Source: Butyrivibrio sp. NC2002
GTDB lineage: Bacteria; Bacillota; Clostridia; Lachnospirales; Lachnospiraceae
NCBI RefSeq assembly: GCF_000702265.1
Contig: NZ_JNKZ01000007.1
Span: forward strand, 62,001 to 126,000
DNA length: 64,000 bases
Direction of reading: 5' to 3'
The notes under the pieces are model-generated. The model was not told the DNA's origin and made no database searches. It saw nothing but the letters and a program-made list of their open reading frames with translations. Below, in pieces: positions 7,645 to 17,500 of this stretch. The position numbers and the translations under genes were made by a program. Position 1 is the first letter of the stretch, and every line of letters begins with the position of its first letter.

Positions 7645-9669
7645 ATGCGTATACAACATAATATGCAGTCTATGAACGGCAACAGAATGCTTGGCATAAC
7701 TAATCTTAATGTTCAAAAGTCTGCAGAAAAGCTGGCATCAGGGTATAAAATCAATAGAGCGGGAGATGATGCAGCAGGGCTTTCGATATCTGAAAAAATG
7801 CGTAAACAGATGCGAGGTCTGGACAGGGGTGTAGATAATGTCTCTGACGGAATCTCATTTTGCCAGGTGGCAGATGGCGCACTTAATGAAGTCTGTGATA
7901 TGCTCAACAGGATCAAGGTTCTGGCTATTCAGTCTGCAAATGGGACAAATTCGCCTTCCGACAGAAAAGCGATCGATAATGAAGTCCAGCAGTTAAAAGC
8001 GGAAGCAGAGAGAGTTTTTCAGACTACATCTTTTAACGACAGCCTTATCTGGGAGCGTATTCCGGATATGAAGGATGTTGTTGAAAATGTTGACTATTAT
8101 GCAGTTACAATTAATTACAGCCATCCTGCAACAGAGCTTACTGCTGATAACGTGAAAACATGGCCAAAAGACGGTTTTCAATTAGAAGAGACGGGCGACG
8201 GCGTTCGCTTTAAATGGAATGCCATCGATGGAAATACATATTATTCTGAGCCAATTCCATGGCCGACACCAAATACAGCCGGCATGTCTATGAATCTGAA
8301 AGACCATCTGTCAGATACTCAGCTTAACGATCCCAAATTTAAAGGCTTAAACTGCAATATCAGCTATAGCACGACGCCTTACACTACATTTGATGAGGTC
8401 AGGCAATATGTAACTCAGGCCAGAGTTTATGCATATCCGCAAAAACCTACATCCGCTGAAATATATGGAACAAATGCTGTAAGCGCGAGTTTTAGTATAA
8501 GTTCTACAGGTATTCAGAAAAGTAATATAAATCTTGAGGGCAATGCCGACACTTCTTTTGCCGGTTTTAAATCCATGACACAAATTGGCGATACTGATAC
8601 TGATTCCGCTAATAAACTCACCTTTACTTTTGAATTCGCAAAAAGAGATGATCCGGATACTAAGATTACAGTAAATGCCGTCCCCAGCAGTGTTACCATG
8701 ACTAAATGGGTAAAAGATTTTGACCCTGGCGACAGGGTAAAAACAGATGATGAGACAAGAGGTGAAAACTGGGGTAGAAACTATTTTTCAAATGATGGAT
8801 GGTGGGGAAAAGAAGGCTATACCTATCCCAATGGTGTTAAATATTATATGAATGCGATCAGTGATGCTGATCAGAGCTTTACAAATTTTTCAGCTTCCGG
8901 CATAAAAGAGCTACTTGAAACAAACTCCGCAAATCCTGATCTTGGCGGACTTCTTCAAAGCTTTGACTCACATGGAGATGACACGGTAGCGCTTCGGCTT
9001 AATTATAATCTTGTGTCGGGAAATGACAATTACGGATCTTTTTCACTTACACTCTACGGTGAAGAAGGCGTTCAGCATTCTGCTGATTTTCTTAATAATC
9101 TAAGAAAAATCACAGGCGCAGATCTATACGCAAGTAATATAGGAAATACAGATAGTCCTGAAAGCGGAACCGGAACAAGCGATTCCGTTAGTTTATCCGG
9201 ACTCTATGTTTCTGTTCCTAAACAAACTGCTCAAAATGTGCTTCATTCAGTACTTGTAGGGTATAAGGACCTTCACAAAAATATTCATACAGCACCTGAA
9301 GCTGATATGGAGGTTAAGATTTTCATTGACTATGCCTGCCTTTCTAATCTGGGTCTTGGTATTGAGGACATGAACGTATTGACCATTGATAATTCCGAAG
9401 ATGCAATGAGCCTTGTTGATGAAGCAGCCAGAAAAGTTGTAGCTCAGCGTTCATTATTTGGCGCTTATCAGAACAGGCTTGAGCATACATCCAACAACCT
9501 TGGAAATATTGTGGAAAATACCACTGCCGCAGAATCAAGGATAAGAGATACGGATATGGCAGACGAGATGGTCAAGCATTCCATGGAAAATATCCTTAAA
9601 CAGGCAGGACAGTCTATGCTTGCTCAGGCAAATCAGACAACAAATGGCGTTATGTCACTACTTCAATAA
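7645..9669 (+). CDS. Flagellin with large central variable domain
   Basis: Structural subunit of the flagellar filament, exported through the flagellar apparatus. The 674-residue protein starts MRIQHNMQSMNGNRMLGITN and has conserved D0/D1 helices at residues 1-140 (LASGYKINRAGDDAAGLSISEKMRKQMRGL, IQSANGT). The C-terminal helices are at about 575-674 (EDAMSLVDEAARKVVAQRSLFGAYQNRL, NTTAAESRIRDTDMADEM, QAGQSMLAQANQ). Between them lie roughly 430 residues of Ser/Thr/Asp-rich, low-similarity sequence, the surface-exposed D2/D3 region, far longer than in minimal (about 280 aa) flagellins. Driven by a sigma-D promoter. No chaperone or cap genes are adjacent; an AraC regulator follows by 60 bases. 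Confidence 0.95.
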   Translation: MRIQHNMQSMNGNRMLGITNLNVQKSAEKLASGYKINRAGDDAAGLSISEKMRKQMRGLDRGVDNVSDGISFCQVADGALNEVCDMLNRIKVLAIQSANGTNSPSDRKAIDNEVQQLKAEAERVFQTTSFNDSLIWERIPDMKDVVENVDYYAVTINYSHPATELTADNVKTWPKDGFQLEETGDGVRFKWNAIDGNTYYSEPIPWPTPNTAGMSMNLKDHLSDTQLNDPKFKGLNCNISYSTTPYTTFDEVRQYVTQARVYAYPQKPTSAEIYGTNAVSASFSISSTGIQKSNINLEGNADTSFAGFKSMTQIGDTDTDSANKLTFTFEFAKRDDPDTKITVNAVPSSVTMTKWVKDFDPGDRVKTDDETRGENWGRNYFSNDGWWGKEGYTYPNGVKYYMNAISDADQSFTNFSASGIKELLETNSANPDLGGLLQSFDSHGDDTVALRLNYNLVSGNDNYGSFSLTLYGEEGVQHSADFLNNLRKITGADLYASNIGNTDSPESGTGTSDSVSLSGLYVSVPKQTAQNVLHSVLVGYKDLHKNIHTAPEADMEVKIFIDYACLSNLGLGIEDMNVLTIDNSEDAMSLVDEAARKVVAQRSLFGAYQNRLEHTSNNLGNIVENTTAAESRIRDTDMADEMVKHSMENILKQAGQSMLAQANQTTNGVMSLLQ

Positions 9670-9730
9670 AAAAATTATGATAAAATATTTTCATTAGTAT
9701 TTGTCACCTTAAATTGCGGGAGGATGCGGG

Positions 9731-10525
9731 ATGAATAAAAGTTCGGGGAAGATACAGATTAATGAGAATGTTTTAAAAAAGATGGACAGCAGTCTTTCTC
9801 AGTATCTTTTTGATCAGCGTGAAAACAGCATAGTTCATGCTACTCTTAGCGAAGAGATGTCAGATTTCGGACCGGTTGTAGCTGGGGATATCAAGACTGT
9901 TCAAAGTGATCTGATAAAGCATAGAAGCCGTGTTTTCCCTAAGCTTTCCGAATCACCCTTATTACAGAGAAAATATCTATTTGTATCAAGTATAACTTCC
10001 TGCTGCAGATTTTGTATTGAAGCCGGAATGCCGGCAGACGAATCCTATGGTTTATCCGATCTGTATATTTTAAAAATGGATAAATGCAAAACTGTAGAGG
10101 AAGTAACTGAAGTATATGAAGAGATGATGATTGACTACACCAAGAGAATGCAGGCTATTAAGGGCAAAAGCACTCAGCTTTCTCCCAAAGTCATAGCCTG
10201 TATGAACTATATAGATAATCATATGCATGACAGGATCACTGTTCAGGATCTTTCAACCGAGCTTGAGATGAATGCTTCATGGCTATCAACTGTTTTTAAG
10301 AAAGAAGTGGGAGTATCTGTTTCTGAATACATTAAAGCAAAGAAGATAAATGCGGCAAAGCATCTTCTGACATTTAATGAATACTCATGCACGGATATTG
10401 CCGAATATCTGGGATTTGCCAATGAAAGCCATTTTTCGGCTGTTTTTTCAAAGATGGAGAAGAAATCACCCAAAGAATATAGAAGAGAGCACTTCCAAAA
10501 ACATTTTTCGAGGCTTGCCAAATAA
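9731..10525 (+). CDS. AraC-family transcriptional regulator
   Basis: DNA-binding regulator of unknown target. The 264-residue product has an N-terminal region (1-160) I cannot assign, with Cys-containing SSITSCCRFCIEAG near 97-110, and a C-terminal double helix-turn-helix AraC domain at about 160-255. That domain reads NYIDNHMHDRITVQDLSTELEMNASWLSTVFKKEVGVSVSEYI then LLTFNEYSCTDIAEYLGFANESHFSAVFSKMEKKSPKEYRR, close to the family consensus. Preceded by GGGAGGATGCGGG. It follows flagellin closely with no visible terminator, so read-through from the flagellin promoter is possible. Confidence 0.9.
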   Translation: MNKSSGKIQINENVLKKMDSSLSQYLFDQRENSIVHATLSEEMSDFGPVVAGDIKTVQSDLIKHRSRVFPKLSESPLLQRKYLFVSSITSCCRFCIEAGMPADESYGLSDLYILKMDKCKTVEEVTEVYEEMMIDYTKRMQAIKGKSTQLSPKVIACMNYIDNHMHDRITVQDLSTELEMNASWLSTVFKKEVGVSVSEYIKAKKINAAKHLLTFNEYSCTDIAEYLGFANESHFSAVFSKMEKKSPKEYRREHFQKHFSRLAK

Positions 10526-10646
10526 ATATATATAAAAACAAATGAATATTGTGTTTTGGGTTCATAATTCGGTATATCCTTAGGTCATAAAGAAAACAAA
10601 AGACAGCAAACATAAGTCAGATACATGACCATGAAAGGGGTAGATT

Positions 10647-10808
10647 ATGAGATTTCACGATGTTCAGGATACACGTAAAGCAGAAGTTAAGAAAGAGCAG
10701 AGAAATGAAGCAATGCGCAAAATGTATGACGAATGCCTTGAGAAGCTCTCAGTTTTATATAAAAAAGAGAGGTTGGCTACTGTTTCCGGAGTGACATTTA
10801 TTTTATAA
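10647..10808 (+). CDS. Small basic-acidic helical protein, unknown (53 aa)
   Basis: Short ORF with a plausible ribosome site (GAAAGGGG, 6-13 bases upstream). The product, MRFHDVQDTRKAEVKKEQRN onward, is highly charged and probably helical over residues 8-45, ending in a hydrophobic tail VSGVTFIL. No family recognised. It sits alone between the AraC gene and a strong bidirectional terminator. It could be a real small protein or chance coding; the ribosome site and charged helix favour the former. Confidence 0.5.
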   Translation: MRFHDVQDTRKAEVKKEQRNEAMRKMYDECLEKLSVLYKKERLATVSGVTFIL

Positions 10809-10859
10809 AAGTGTTGTATTTAATCAAGACTGGATAATAGAAGCCAATAATAATTAATT

Positions 10860-10922
10860 GAATCAAAAAAGGGCTGTGAAAAAATGATCTCGCATCTTTT
10901 CACAACCCTTTATTTTTGATTC
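10860..10922. terminator. Bidirectional terminator between the 53-aa ORF and rpmF
   Basis: GAATCAAAAAAGGG-TGTGAAAA pairs with TTTTCACA-CCCTTTATTTTTGATTC, a long interrupted stem with A and T tracts that serves both converging transcripts. Confidence 0.85.
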
Positions 10923-10931
10923 GATTTAAAA

Positions 10932-11114
10932 TTAATCTTCGTTTACTACAACGCTCTTCTTATTGTAGTAGCCACACTTCTTACATACCTTGTGAGGCTG
11001 CATAAGAGCACCACAGTGGCTGCACTTAACCAGTGTAGGAGCAGACATCTTCCAGTTAGCTCTTCTCTGGTCTCTGTGTCCCTTGGAAGATTTATTCTTC
11101 GGGCAGATAGACAT
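10932..11114 (-). CDS. rpmF: Ribosomal protein bL32
   Basis: Large-subunit ribosomal protein. Start set at 11114, where AAGGAGGTG lies 8 bases upstream; the frame continues to 11186 but that would include the leader. The 60-residue product starts MSICPKNKSSKGHRDQRRANWK, has the zinc-ribbon cysteines CSHC and CKKC, and ends GYYNKKSVVVNED. In most Firmicutes rpmF lies directly upstream of plsX in the same direction. Here it is separate, on the opposite strand, with an AraC gene between, and has its own consensus promoter. Confidence 0.96.
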   Translation of the reverse strand: MSICPKNKSSKGHRDQRRANWKMSAPTLVKCSHCGALMQPHKVCKKCGYYNKKSVVVNED

Positions 11115-11189
11115 TCGGTAACACCTCCTTACAGCGTTCATATCATGAACCATAAAATGGTCATTTGCATTAGTTAACACACTCATGCT

Positions 11190-11218
11190 ATTATATGCGT
11201 TGTAATCGTTAATGTCAA
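11190..11218 (-). promoter_or_regulatory. Consensus sigma-A promoter for rpmF
   Basis: Read on the minus strand: TTGACA (11218-11213), 17-base spacer, TATAAT (11195-11190). Both hexamers match consensus exactly. The leader to the rpmF start is about 70 bases. Confidence 0.9.
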
Positions 11219-11289
11219 TGAGTTTTTTATCATATAAGAATTTTCTTCTTATATTAAAAAATATCTAAAATAATAAATCAGGCAGAAAT

Positions 11290-12147
11290 ATGAAAGAACT
11301 TAACTCATGTAAGCAGGCAATGCTTGAATGTATGGAAAATAAATACTTTTCGATCGCACATCTATATAAGGATGAGAAAGCGATGGAAATGCATATACAT
11401 GATTGTTATGAGGTGTATTTCTCGATATCCGGAGGTAAACAGTTTCTTATAGACAACAGAGTATATGACATAAAACCCGGAGATCTGTTCCTTATTAATC
11501 AGTATGATTCTCATTATCTTACGCAGATAGATAAGGAAGTCCATGAAAGGATCGTCATCATGATAGATCCTGATTTTATGAGATCTCTTTCAAGTAATGA
11601 GACTTCTCTTGATTTTTGCTTTACAGACAGGGGAGAGGGCTTTTCTCATAAGATAAGTCTTAAGGAAGAGCAACAGTCGAGATTTTTATATTTCATAAAT
11701 AAGATATTAACAAGTAACGGATATGGGCACGACCTTCTCGAAAAAGCAATTTTTACAGAGATGTTTGTTATGATAGGAAAAATCATAAGGGATAAAGAAG
11801 AAGGCAATGCCGGTATGCAGTCAACATATAACGAACAGGTTGACGCTATCTTATCTTATATTAATAACAATATTCAAAATCCTGTAAGTATTTCGATGCT
11901 GTCAGCACATTTTTATCTAAGCGACAGCTACATCTGCAGGATATTCAAAAATGCAACGGGAACAACAATAAATAAATATATAACTGCCAGAAGGATCAGT
12001 ATCGCAAAGTCGCTTTTGGCAGAAGGATACGGCGTCAGTGAAGTGTGCGAGAAATGCGGCTTTTCAGACTATAGTAACTTTTTAAAAGCCTTTACAAAGT
12101 CAGTTGGCATTTCACCAAAGAAGTATTCTCAGAATTGCAATAAATAA
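11290..12147 (+). CDS. AraC-family regulator with N-terminal cupin sensor domain
   Basis: One-component regulator, probably sensing a sugar or related ligand. The 285-residue protein has an N-terminal cupin (about 20-120: MEMHIHDCYEVYFSISGGKQFLIDNRVYDIKPGDLFLINQ) with the HxHxxYE-like pattern and KPGDLFLI typical of AraC ligand-binding domains. The C-terminal AraC helix-turn-helix pair spans about 182-282 (ISMLSAHFYLSDSYICRIFKNATGTTINKYI; VSEVCEKCGFSDYSNFLKAFTKSVGISPKKY). It lies between rpmF (divergent) and plsX. No carbohydrate gene is adjacent, so its target is not evident. No strong Shine-Dalgarno precedes the ATG. Confidence 0.9.
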   Translation: MKELNSCKQAMLECMENKYFSIAHLYKDEKAMEMHIHDCYEVYFSISGGKQFLIDNRVYDIKPGDLFLINQYDSHYLTQIDKEVHERIVIMIDPDFMRSLSSNETSLDFCFTDRGEGFSHKISLKEEQQSRFLYFINKILTSNGYGHDLLEKAIFTEMFVMIGKIIRDKEEGNAGMQSTYNEQVDAILSYINNNIQNPVSISMLSAHFYLSDSYICRIFKNATGTTINKYITARRISIAKSLLAEGYGVSEVCEKCGFSDYSNFLKAFTKSVGISPKKYSQNCNK

Positions 12148-12214
12148 AACATTGTGTAAAATATATAGTGTGCCTTGAGCATACTAAGTAAAAAAGATTG
12201 TTATGGAGGACGGT

Positions 12215-13225
12215 ATGGCAGATCTTGTGAGAGTTGCACTCGATGCAATGGGCGGCGACAATGCACCCGGGGAAATTATAAAAGGCGCTATCGACGCACT
12301 TAATGAATCAGACAAAGTAAAGATTTTTCTTGTTGGAAAAGAACAGGTCATTAAGGACGAGCTTTCCAAATATACATATGATGAAAACAGAATAGAGATA
12401 GTTAATGCCACAGAGGAAATTGAGATGGCAGAACCGCCTGTAATGGCAATAAGAACCAAGAAGGATTCATCCATAGTTAAGGCTATGTTCCTTGTTAAGC
12501 ATGGCGAATGTGATGCATACGTTTCCGCCGGAAGCACAGGTGCAACACTTGTTGGCGGACAGGTTATAATCGGCAGGATAAAAGGCGTTGAAAGATCACC
12601 TCTTGCACCGCTTATTCCCACAGAGAAGGGCGTTTCACTTCTTATAGACTGCGGCGCAAATGTGGACGCCAGACCTTCTCATCTTGTTCAGTTTGCGAAG
12701 ATGGGATCGGTTTACATGAAGAATTTCTGTGGTATACAAAATCCTACAGTCGGCATTGTAAACATCGGTGCTGAAGAGGAGAAGGGCAACGCACTTGTTA
12801 AGGAGACATTCCCGCTTCTTAAAAACTGCCCTGATATCAACTTTATCGGATCTGTTGAAGCAAGGGATATTCCAAACGGCGTTTGCGATGTAATCGTATG
12901 TGAAGCATTTACGGGAAATGTTATCCTTAAGATGTATGAAGGCGTTGCGACAACCCTTCTTAAAGTAGTTAAAAAGGGACTTATGAGCAACTTAAGGGCC
13001 AAGATCGGAGGTCTTTTGATAAAGCCCACTCTTAAAAATGTCCTTAAGGATTACAGCATGGACCGGTACGGAGGCGCTCCGATGCTTGGTCTTACAGGTC
13101 TTGTTGTTAAGACTCACGGAAGTTCGAAGGCCGTTGAAATTAAGAACAGCATACTTCAGTGTGTGACATTTACTGAGCAGAATATCGCTGAGAAGATCAA
13201 AGAATCAATCAGCACTGAGAACTAA
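12215..13225 (+). CDS. plsX: Phosphate acyltransferase PlsX
   Basis: Converts acyl-ACP to acyl-phosphate, the acyl donor for PlsY (encoded at 44206) in phosphatidic acid synthesis. Start at 12215, since GGAGGACGGT precedes it; an upstream ATG at 12203 overlaps that site. The 336-residue product has VALDAMGGDNAPGEIIKGA, AVVSAGSTGA-like YVSAGSTGATLVGG, LIDCGANVDARPSHLVQFA, NIGAEEEKGN and DVIVCEAFTGNVILKMYEG, all diagnostic. First gene of the conserved plsX-acpP-rnc-smc-ftsY group. Confidence 0.96.
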   Translation: MADLVRVALDAMGGDNAPGEIIKGAIDALNESDKVKIFLVGKEQVIKDELSKYTYDENRIEIVNATEEIEMAEPPVMAIRTKKDSSIVKAMFLVKHGECDAYVSAGSTGATLVGGQVIIGRIKGVERSPLAPLIPTEKGVSLLIDCGANVDARPSHLVQFAKMGSVYMKNFCGIQNPTVGIVNIGAEEEKGNALVKETFPLLKNCPDINFIGSVEARDIPNGVCDVIVCEAFTGNVILKMYEGVATTLLKVVKKGLMSNLRAKIGGLLIKPTLKNVLKDYSMDRYGGAPMLGLTGLVVKTHGSSKAVEIKNSILQCVTFTEQNIAEKIKESISTEN

Positions 13226-13389
13226 ACATTTTACAAATGACAGGGGCTTTTCTTAGTGAAAATAATACTTGTATCATAGGATAAAAGGTATTATATTCTT
13301 TATCATATAAAATAGGTTTTTGTTTTTTGAAAAAACAGATACTGATTTAGACTTTTTAAAAGAAATACATAAAAGGAATGGGAGAACTT

Positions 13390-13626
13390 ATGGAATTCGA
13401 GAAGTTAAAAGAAGTTATCGCCGGCGTACTTAATGTTGATGAGAATGAGATCACAATGGAGTCTACTTTTACAGACGATCTTGGTGCTGATTCTCTTGAC
13501 GTTTTCCAGATCATCATGGGAATAGAGGATGAATTCGATGTTAAAATCGATGCAGATCTTGCAGAAGGCATTACTACAGTAGGTGAAGCGGTAGAGCTTC
13601 TTAAGAAGGCAAGAAAAGAAGCCTGA
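13390..13626 (+). CDS. acpP: Acyl carrier protein
   Basis: Carries acyl chains on a 4'-phosphopantetheine arm for fatty acid synthesis. Start at 13390 (MEFEKLKEV) with GGAATGGGAG just upstream; a possible ATG at 13378 would include it. The 78-residue acidic product has the modification site DLGADSLDVFQIIMGIEDEF, with Ser in the DSLD motif, and the usual four-helix length. Between plsX and rnc; a terminator-like hairpin follows, so rnc onward may be partly separate. Confidence 0.95.
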   Translation: MEFEKLKEVIAGVLNVDENEITMESTFTDDLGADSLDVFQIIMGIEDEFDVKIDADLAEGITTVGEAVELLKKARKEA

Positions 13627-13648
13627 ACAACATTTATTTGTTATCATG

Positions 13649-13701
13649 AATGATATGAAGCAGGGCTTCTTAGATGGCTCTGTCTCATATCATTTTTCTT
13701 T
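13649..13701 (+). terminator. Intrinsic terminator after acpP
   Basis: AATGATATGA (13649-13658) pairs with TCATATCATT (13685-13694), with an inner GCAGGGC/GCTCTGT helix, followed by TTTTTCTTT. Confidence 0.8.
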
Positions 13702-13708
13702 GAAGGGA

Positions 13709-13780
13709 GGAACCATCATGACGAAGTCATGATTTGGAATGGTTCCGACCGATAGGGCAGGATTGCGGAGCAATCGTGCC
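13709..13780. repeat. Hairpin-stack intergenic element upstream of rnc
   Basis: GGAACCAT/ATGGTTCC (13709-13746) encloses ATCATGAC-GAA-GTCATGAT. Next to it is GGCAGGATTGC-GGA-GCAATCGTGCC (about 13756-13780), a stem with one G/G mismatch. Three-base loops closed by G-C resemble those at 1291-1326 and 60432-60447. It lies about 30 bases before rnc. Confidence 0.65.
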
Positions 13781-13809
13781 AATACATAATATACGAGGAG
13801 ATAAAAGGT

Positions 13810-14502
13810 ATGGTTACTGAAGAACAGATTGCAGAATTACAGCATAAGATTGGATATACCTTTAAGAATACACTTTTGCTCAAACAGGCACTTACTCACT
13901 CATCATTTGCCAATGAACAAAAGATAAATAAGCGCGGCGATTATGAGAGACTTGAGTTTTTGGGCGATGCCGTACTTGAGCTTGTTTCAAGCACATATTT
14001 ATACAATAAATATCCGGATAAACGTGAAGGCGAGATGACAAAGATGAGAGCATCTATGGTCTGCGAACCTGCACTGGCTTACTGCGCATCAAACATTCAT
14101 CTTGAGGAGTATATTATTCTCGGAAAAGGTGAGGAGCAGACGGGCGGAAGGTACAGAGAATCTATAATTTCCGATGTCATGGAAGCCATTATCGGAGCCA
14201 TTTACCTTGACAGCGGTCTTGAAGCTGCCAAGAAGCATATCGAGAAATTCATTCTGGACAATCCTGAAGAGAAACAGATTTTCTACGATAGCAAGTCAGT
14301 ACTGCAGGAAATTGTGCAGCGCGACGGCAATGTTGAAATACGGTATGAAATTTGTGGCGAAAAAGGACCCGAACATGATAAAATATTCGAGTCTGCGGTT
14401 TATATCGGAGATAAAAAATTGGGAGAGGGGTCAGGTAGAACAAAGAAGGCGGCAGAGCAGAAGGCGGCCTATCAGGCTATCCTGGAACTAAAGAAACAGT
14501 AA
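13810..14502 (+). CDS. rnc: Ribonuclease III
   Basis: Cleaves double-stranded RNA in rRNA precursor processing and RNA turnover. The 230-residue protein has the signature RLEFLGDAVLELVSSTYLY (catalytic Glu/Asp cluster), the second acidic patch DVMEAIIGAIYLD, and a C-terminal double-stranded RNA-binding domain (about 155-228: SKSVLQEIVQRDGN...GEGSGRTKKAAEQKAAYQAIL). Start has CGAGGAG upstream. Its stop is one base before smc, so they are translationally linked. Confidence 0.96.
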   Translation: MVTEEQIAELQHKIGYTFKNTLLLKQALTHSSFANEQKINKRGDYERLEFLGDAVLELVSSTYLYNKYPDKREGEMTKMRASMVCEPALAYCASNIHLEEYIILGKGEEQTGGRYRESIISDVMEAIIGAIYLDSGLEAAKKHIEKFILDNPEEKQIFYDSKSVLQEIVQRDGNVEIRYEICGEKGPEHDKIFESAVYIGDKKLGEGSGRTKKAAEQKAAYQAILELKKQ

Positions 14503-14503
14503 T

Positions 14504-17500
14504 ATGTATTTAAAAAGCATAGAAATTCATGGCTTTAAGTCGTTTGCAAATAAAATAAAACTTGAGTTCCACAATGGAATCTCAGGTATCGTCGGACCTA
14601 ACGGTTCAGGTAAAAGTAACGTTGCGGACGCTGTAAGATGGGTTCTTGGTGAACAGAGGATTAAACAGCTCCGTGGCGGTACCATGACAGATGTAATATT
14701 CGCGGGAACAGAACTGAGAAAACCTCTTGGTTACGCGTATGTTGCTATCACTCTTGATAATTCAGATCATGCACTTCCTATTGATTATAATGAAGTAACT
14801 GTCTCCAGAAGACTATATCGTTCAGGAGAGAGTGAATATATGATTAACGGCAATATCTGCCGTTTGAAAGATGTTAACGAGCTTTTCTTTGATACAGGTA
14901 TCGGTAAAGAGGGTTATTCAATAATCGGACAGGGTCAGATCGATCAGATTCTTTCCAGTAAGCCCGAGGACAGACGAAACCTTTTTGATGAAGCTGCAGG
15001 TATTGTTAAGTTCAAGTCAAGGAAAGATACCGCTATCAAAAAGCTTGAGCAGGAGAAACAGAATCTTGTTCGTGTAAGCGATATCCTCTCAGAGCTTGAA
15101 AAGCAGGTAGAACCTCTTGAAAAGCAGTCTGAGATTGCTAAGATATACCTTAAGAACAAGGAAGAGTTAAAGACTCTTGACGTTAACATGTTCCTTTTAG
15201 AGAACGGAACCCAGAAGGAACAGCTCCTTGAATCAGAGAAAAACCTTGAGATTTCTTCCAAACAGCTTGAAGATGCCAGAGAAAAGTATGATGACACCAA
15301 AGCTGAGTATGAGAAGATCCAGGAAGAACTCGAAACTCTCGATCATGATATTGAAGAAGTCAGAGCTAAGATAACGGATACTTCAATTAAGAGAGAAAAA
15401 CTCGAAGGTCAGATCGGCATCATGAATGAGCAGATAAAATCAGCAACAAATGAAGCTGCTCATTTTGAGAAGAGGAAAAAGGACGAAGAAGCTAAAATAG
15501 CCGAGAAGGAAAAGGAAAAAGAGGCTGTTTTAAAGGAAAAAGAAGTAATTGATAAAGAGCTATCAGCCCTTTCCGATGACAGAGCAGGTGCCAGAAAAAC
15601 TCTCGACGGAATAATCGAGAAGATAAATGAAACAAATACTGAGATAGAAAACTGTAAGAGCAGGATAATCCAGACTTTGTCTGACAGATCCACTATCAAA
15701 TCAAAGCTATCATCACTTGATACAAGGCAGGAGCAGATCAATATAAGAAAAGCAGAACTCACAGGAAAGCTTGTAAAAGCCAGATCCGATGAGTCTTTGC
15801 AGGAAGAGATCATTAAAAAGCTCCAGGCAGAATTTGATGATATCACAGCTGAAATCCGTACAATGAATCAGAAGCAGAAGGATTCGGAGAATGAGCTTGC
15901 AGGTATTCGTGATAAGTTATCTGCCAAGGATACTAAGCTTCGTGATGCTCAAAATAAGTATCATCAGGAAAAGTCCAAACTTGATGCGCTCTCTAACCTT
16001 ACTGAAAGATATGAAGGTTACGGCGGAAGTGTAAAGAAAGTAATGGAGCGAAAGGACGACACACCAGGCATCATAGGTGTAGTTGCCGATATCATAAAGA
16101 CTCAGCCCAAGTACGAGACAGCTATCGAGATTGCGCTTGGCGGTAATATTCAGAATATCGTTACTGACGATGAAGATACAGCCAAGGAAATGATCGAATA
16201 CTTAAAGCGCTCCAAGGCAGGACGTGCGACCTTCCTTCCTCTTACAAGTATCAGAGACCCTCAGGAGTTCAAGGCTCAGGAGGCCTTAAATGAAAAGGGT
16301 GTACTCGGAATGGCAGATGAACTTGTTGAAACTGAGGACAGATACAGAAGCGTTGCCAAAGCCATGCTTGGAAGGATTGTAGTTGTCGATACGGTTGATA
16401 ACGCGGTTTTGATCGCAAGAAAATATAAATATACTATCAGAATGGTAACCCTCGAAGGTGAACTTCTTGTTCCCGGTGGTGCCATAAGTGGTGGTACTTT
16501 CAGAAATAACTCCAATCTTCTTGGTAGAAGACGTGAGATGGATGAGCTTGAAAAGAACATTAGGAAATGCAAAGAAGACATCGCACTTTATCAAAAGGAA
16601 ATAGAAGATACAAAGAAGAGAAGAAATGAACTGAGAGTAACTGTTGAGGAATTAAGAGGTCTTCTCCAGACAAAATTTATCGAGCAGAATACTGCAAGAA
16701 TAAATGTTGAGAATGAGAAGGAGCGCCAGGAAAAGCAAAAGGGCGATTACACAGACCTTAAGACAGAGAGTGAAAGCATTGAGAAGCAGATGCTTGATAT
16801 TAAGACCGAGAAGGAAGAAGCAGAAAAATCTCTTGAGCTTTCTATAAAGACCGAGGAAGAGGAATCTGCAAAGGTTGCGCAGTTCCAGACAGAACTGGAA
16901 AAGCTCCACGAGGCAGAAGAAAAAGAGTCCGAGAATGTTTCATCCTGGGATATCGAATACGAGAAGATACTTCAGAAGGCTTCATTCGAGCAGCAAAATG
17001 TCGATCGTATAGAAGGCGAGATAAGTGAAGAAAAGAAAGCTCTTGATGAGATCATCACTGCAATGAATGAGAACAAAGAGCTTCTTGATCAGAAGAAAAA
17101 AGATATCGAGGAGATCAAATTAACTATTGAGACTTCGGTTGATGTTCAGAGTGATGCAGGCAAGGAACTTGAAGACAAAAAGGCGAGAAAAGAAGAACTT
17201 ACTCTTTCTCAGAAGAACTTCTTTAAACAGACGGAAGAACTAAACCAGACCATGAACGGTCTTGATAAGGAAGTTACAAGATTAAATGCCAGATGTGAGA
17301 GAATCAAGGAATCCATAGAAACCCAGATAAATTATATGTGGGATGAATATGAGATAACTCTTACAGATGCTTCATCCATGAGAGATGAGTCAATGACAGA
17401 TATGTCTGCTATGAAGAAGCGCATTAACTCATTAAAAGACACCATTAGAAAACTTGGTGATGTCAATGTAAATGCCATTGAGGATTACAGAGTCCTTATG

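Noticed and set aside
12148..12214. FapR-type operator upstream of plsX
   Set aside because: No sequence resembling the known FapR palindrome was found, and no fapR gene lies nearby.
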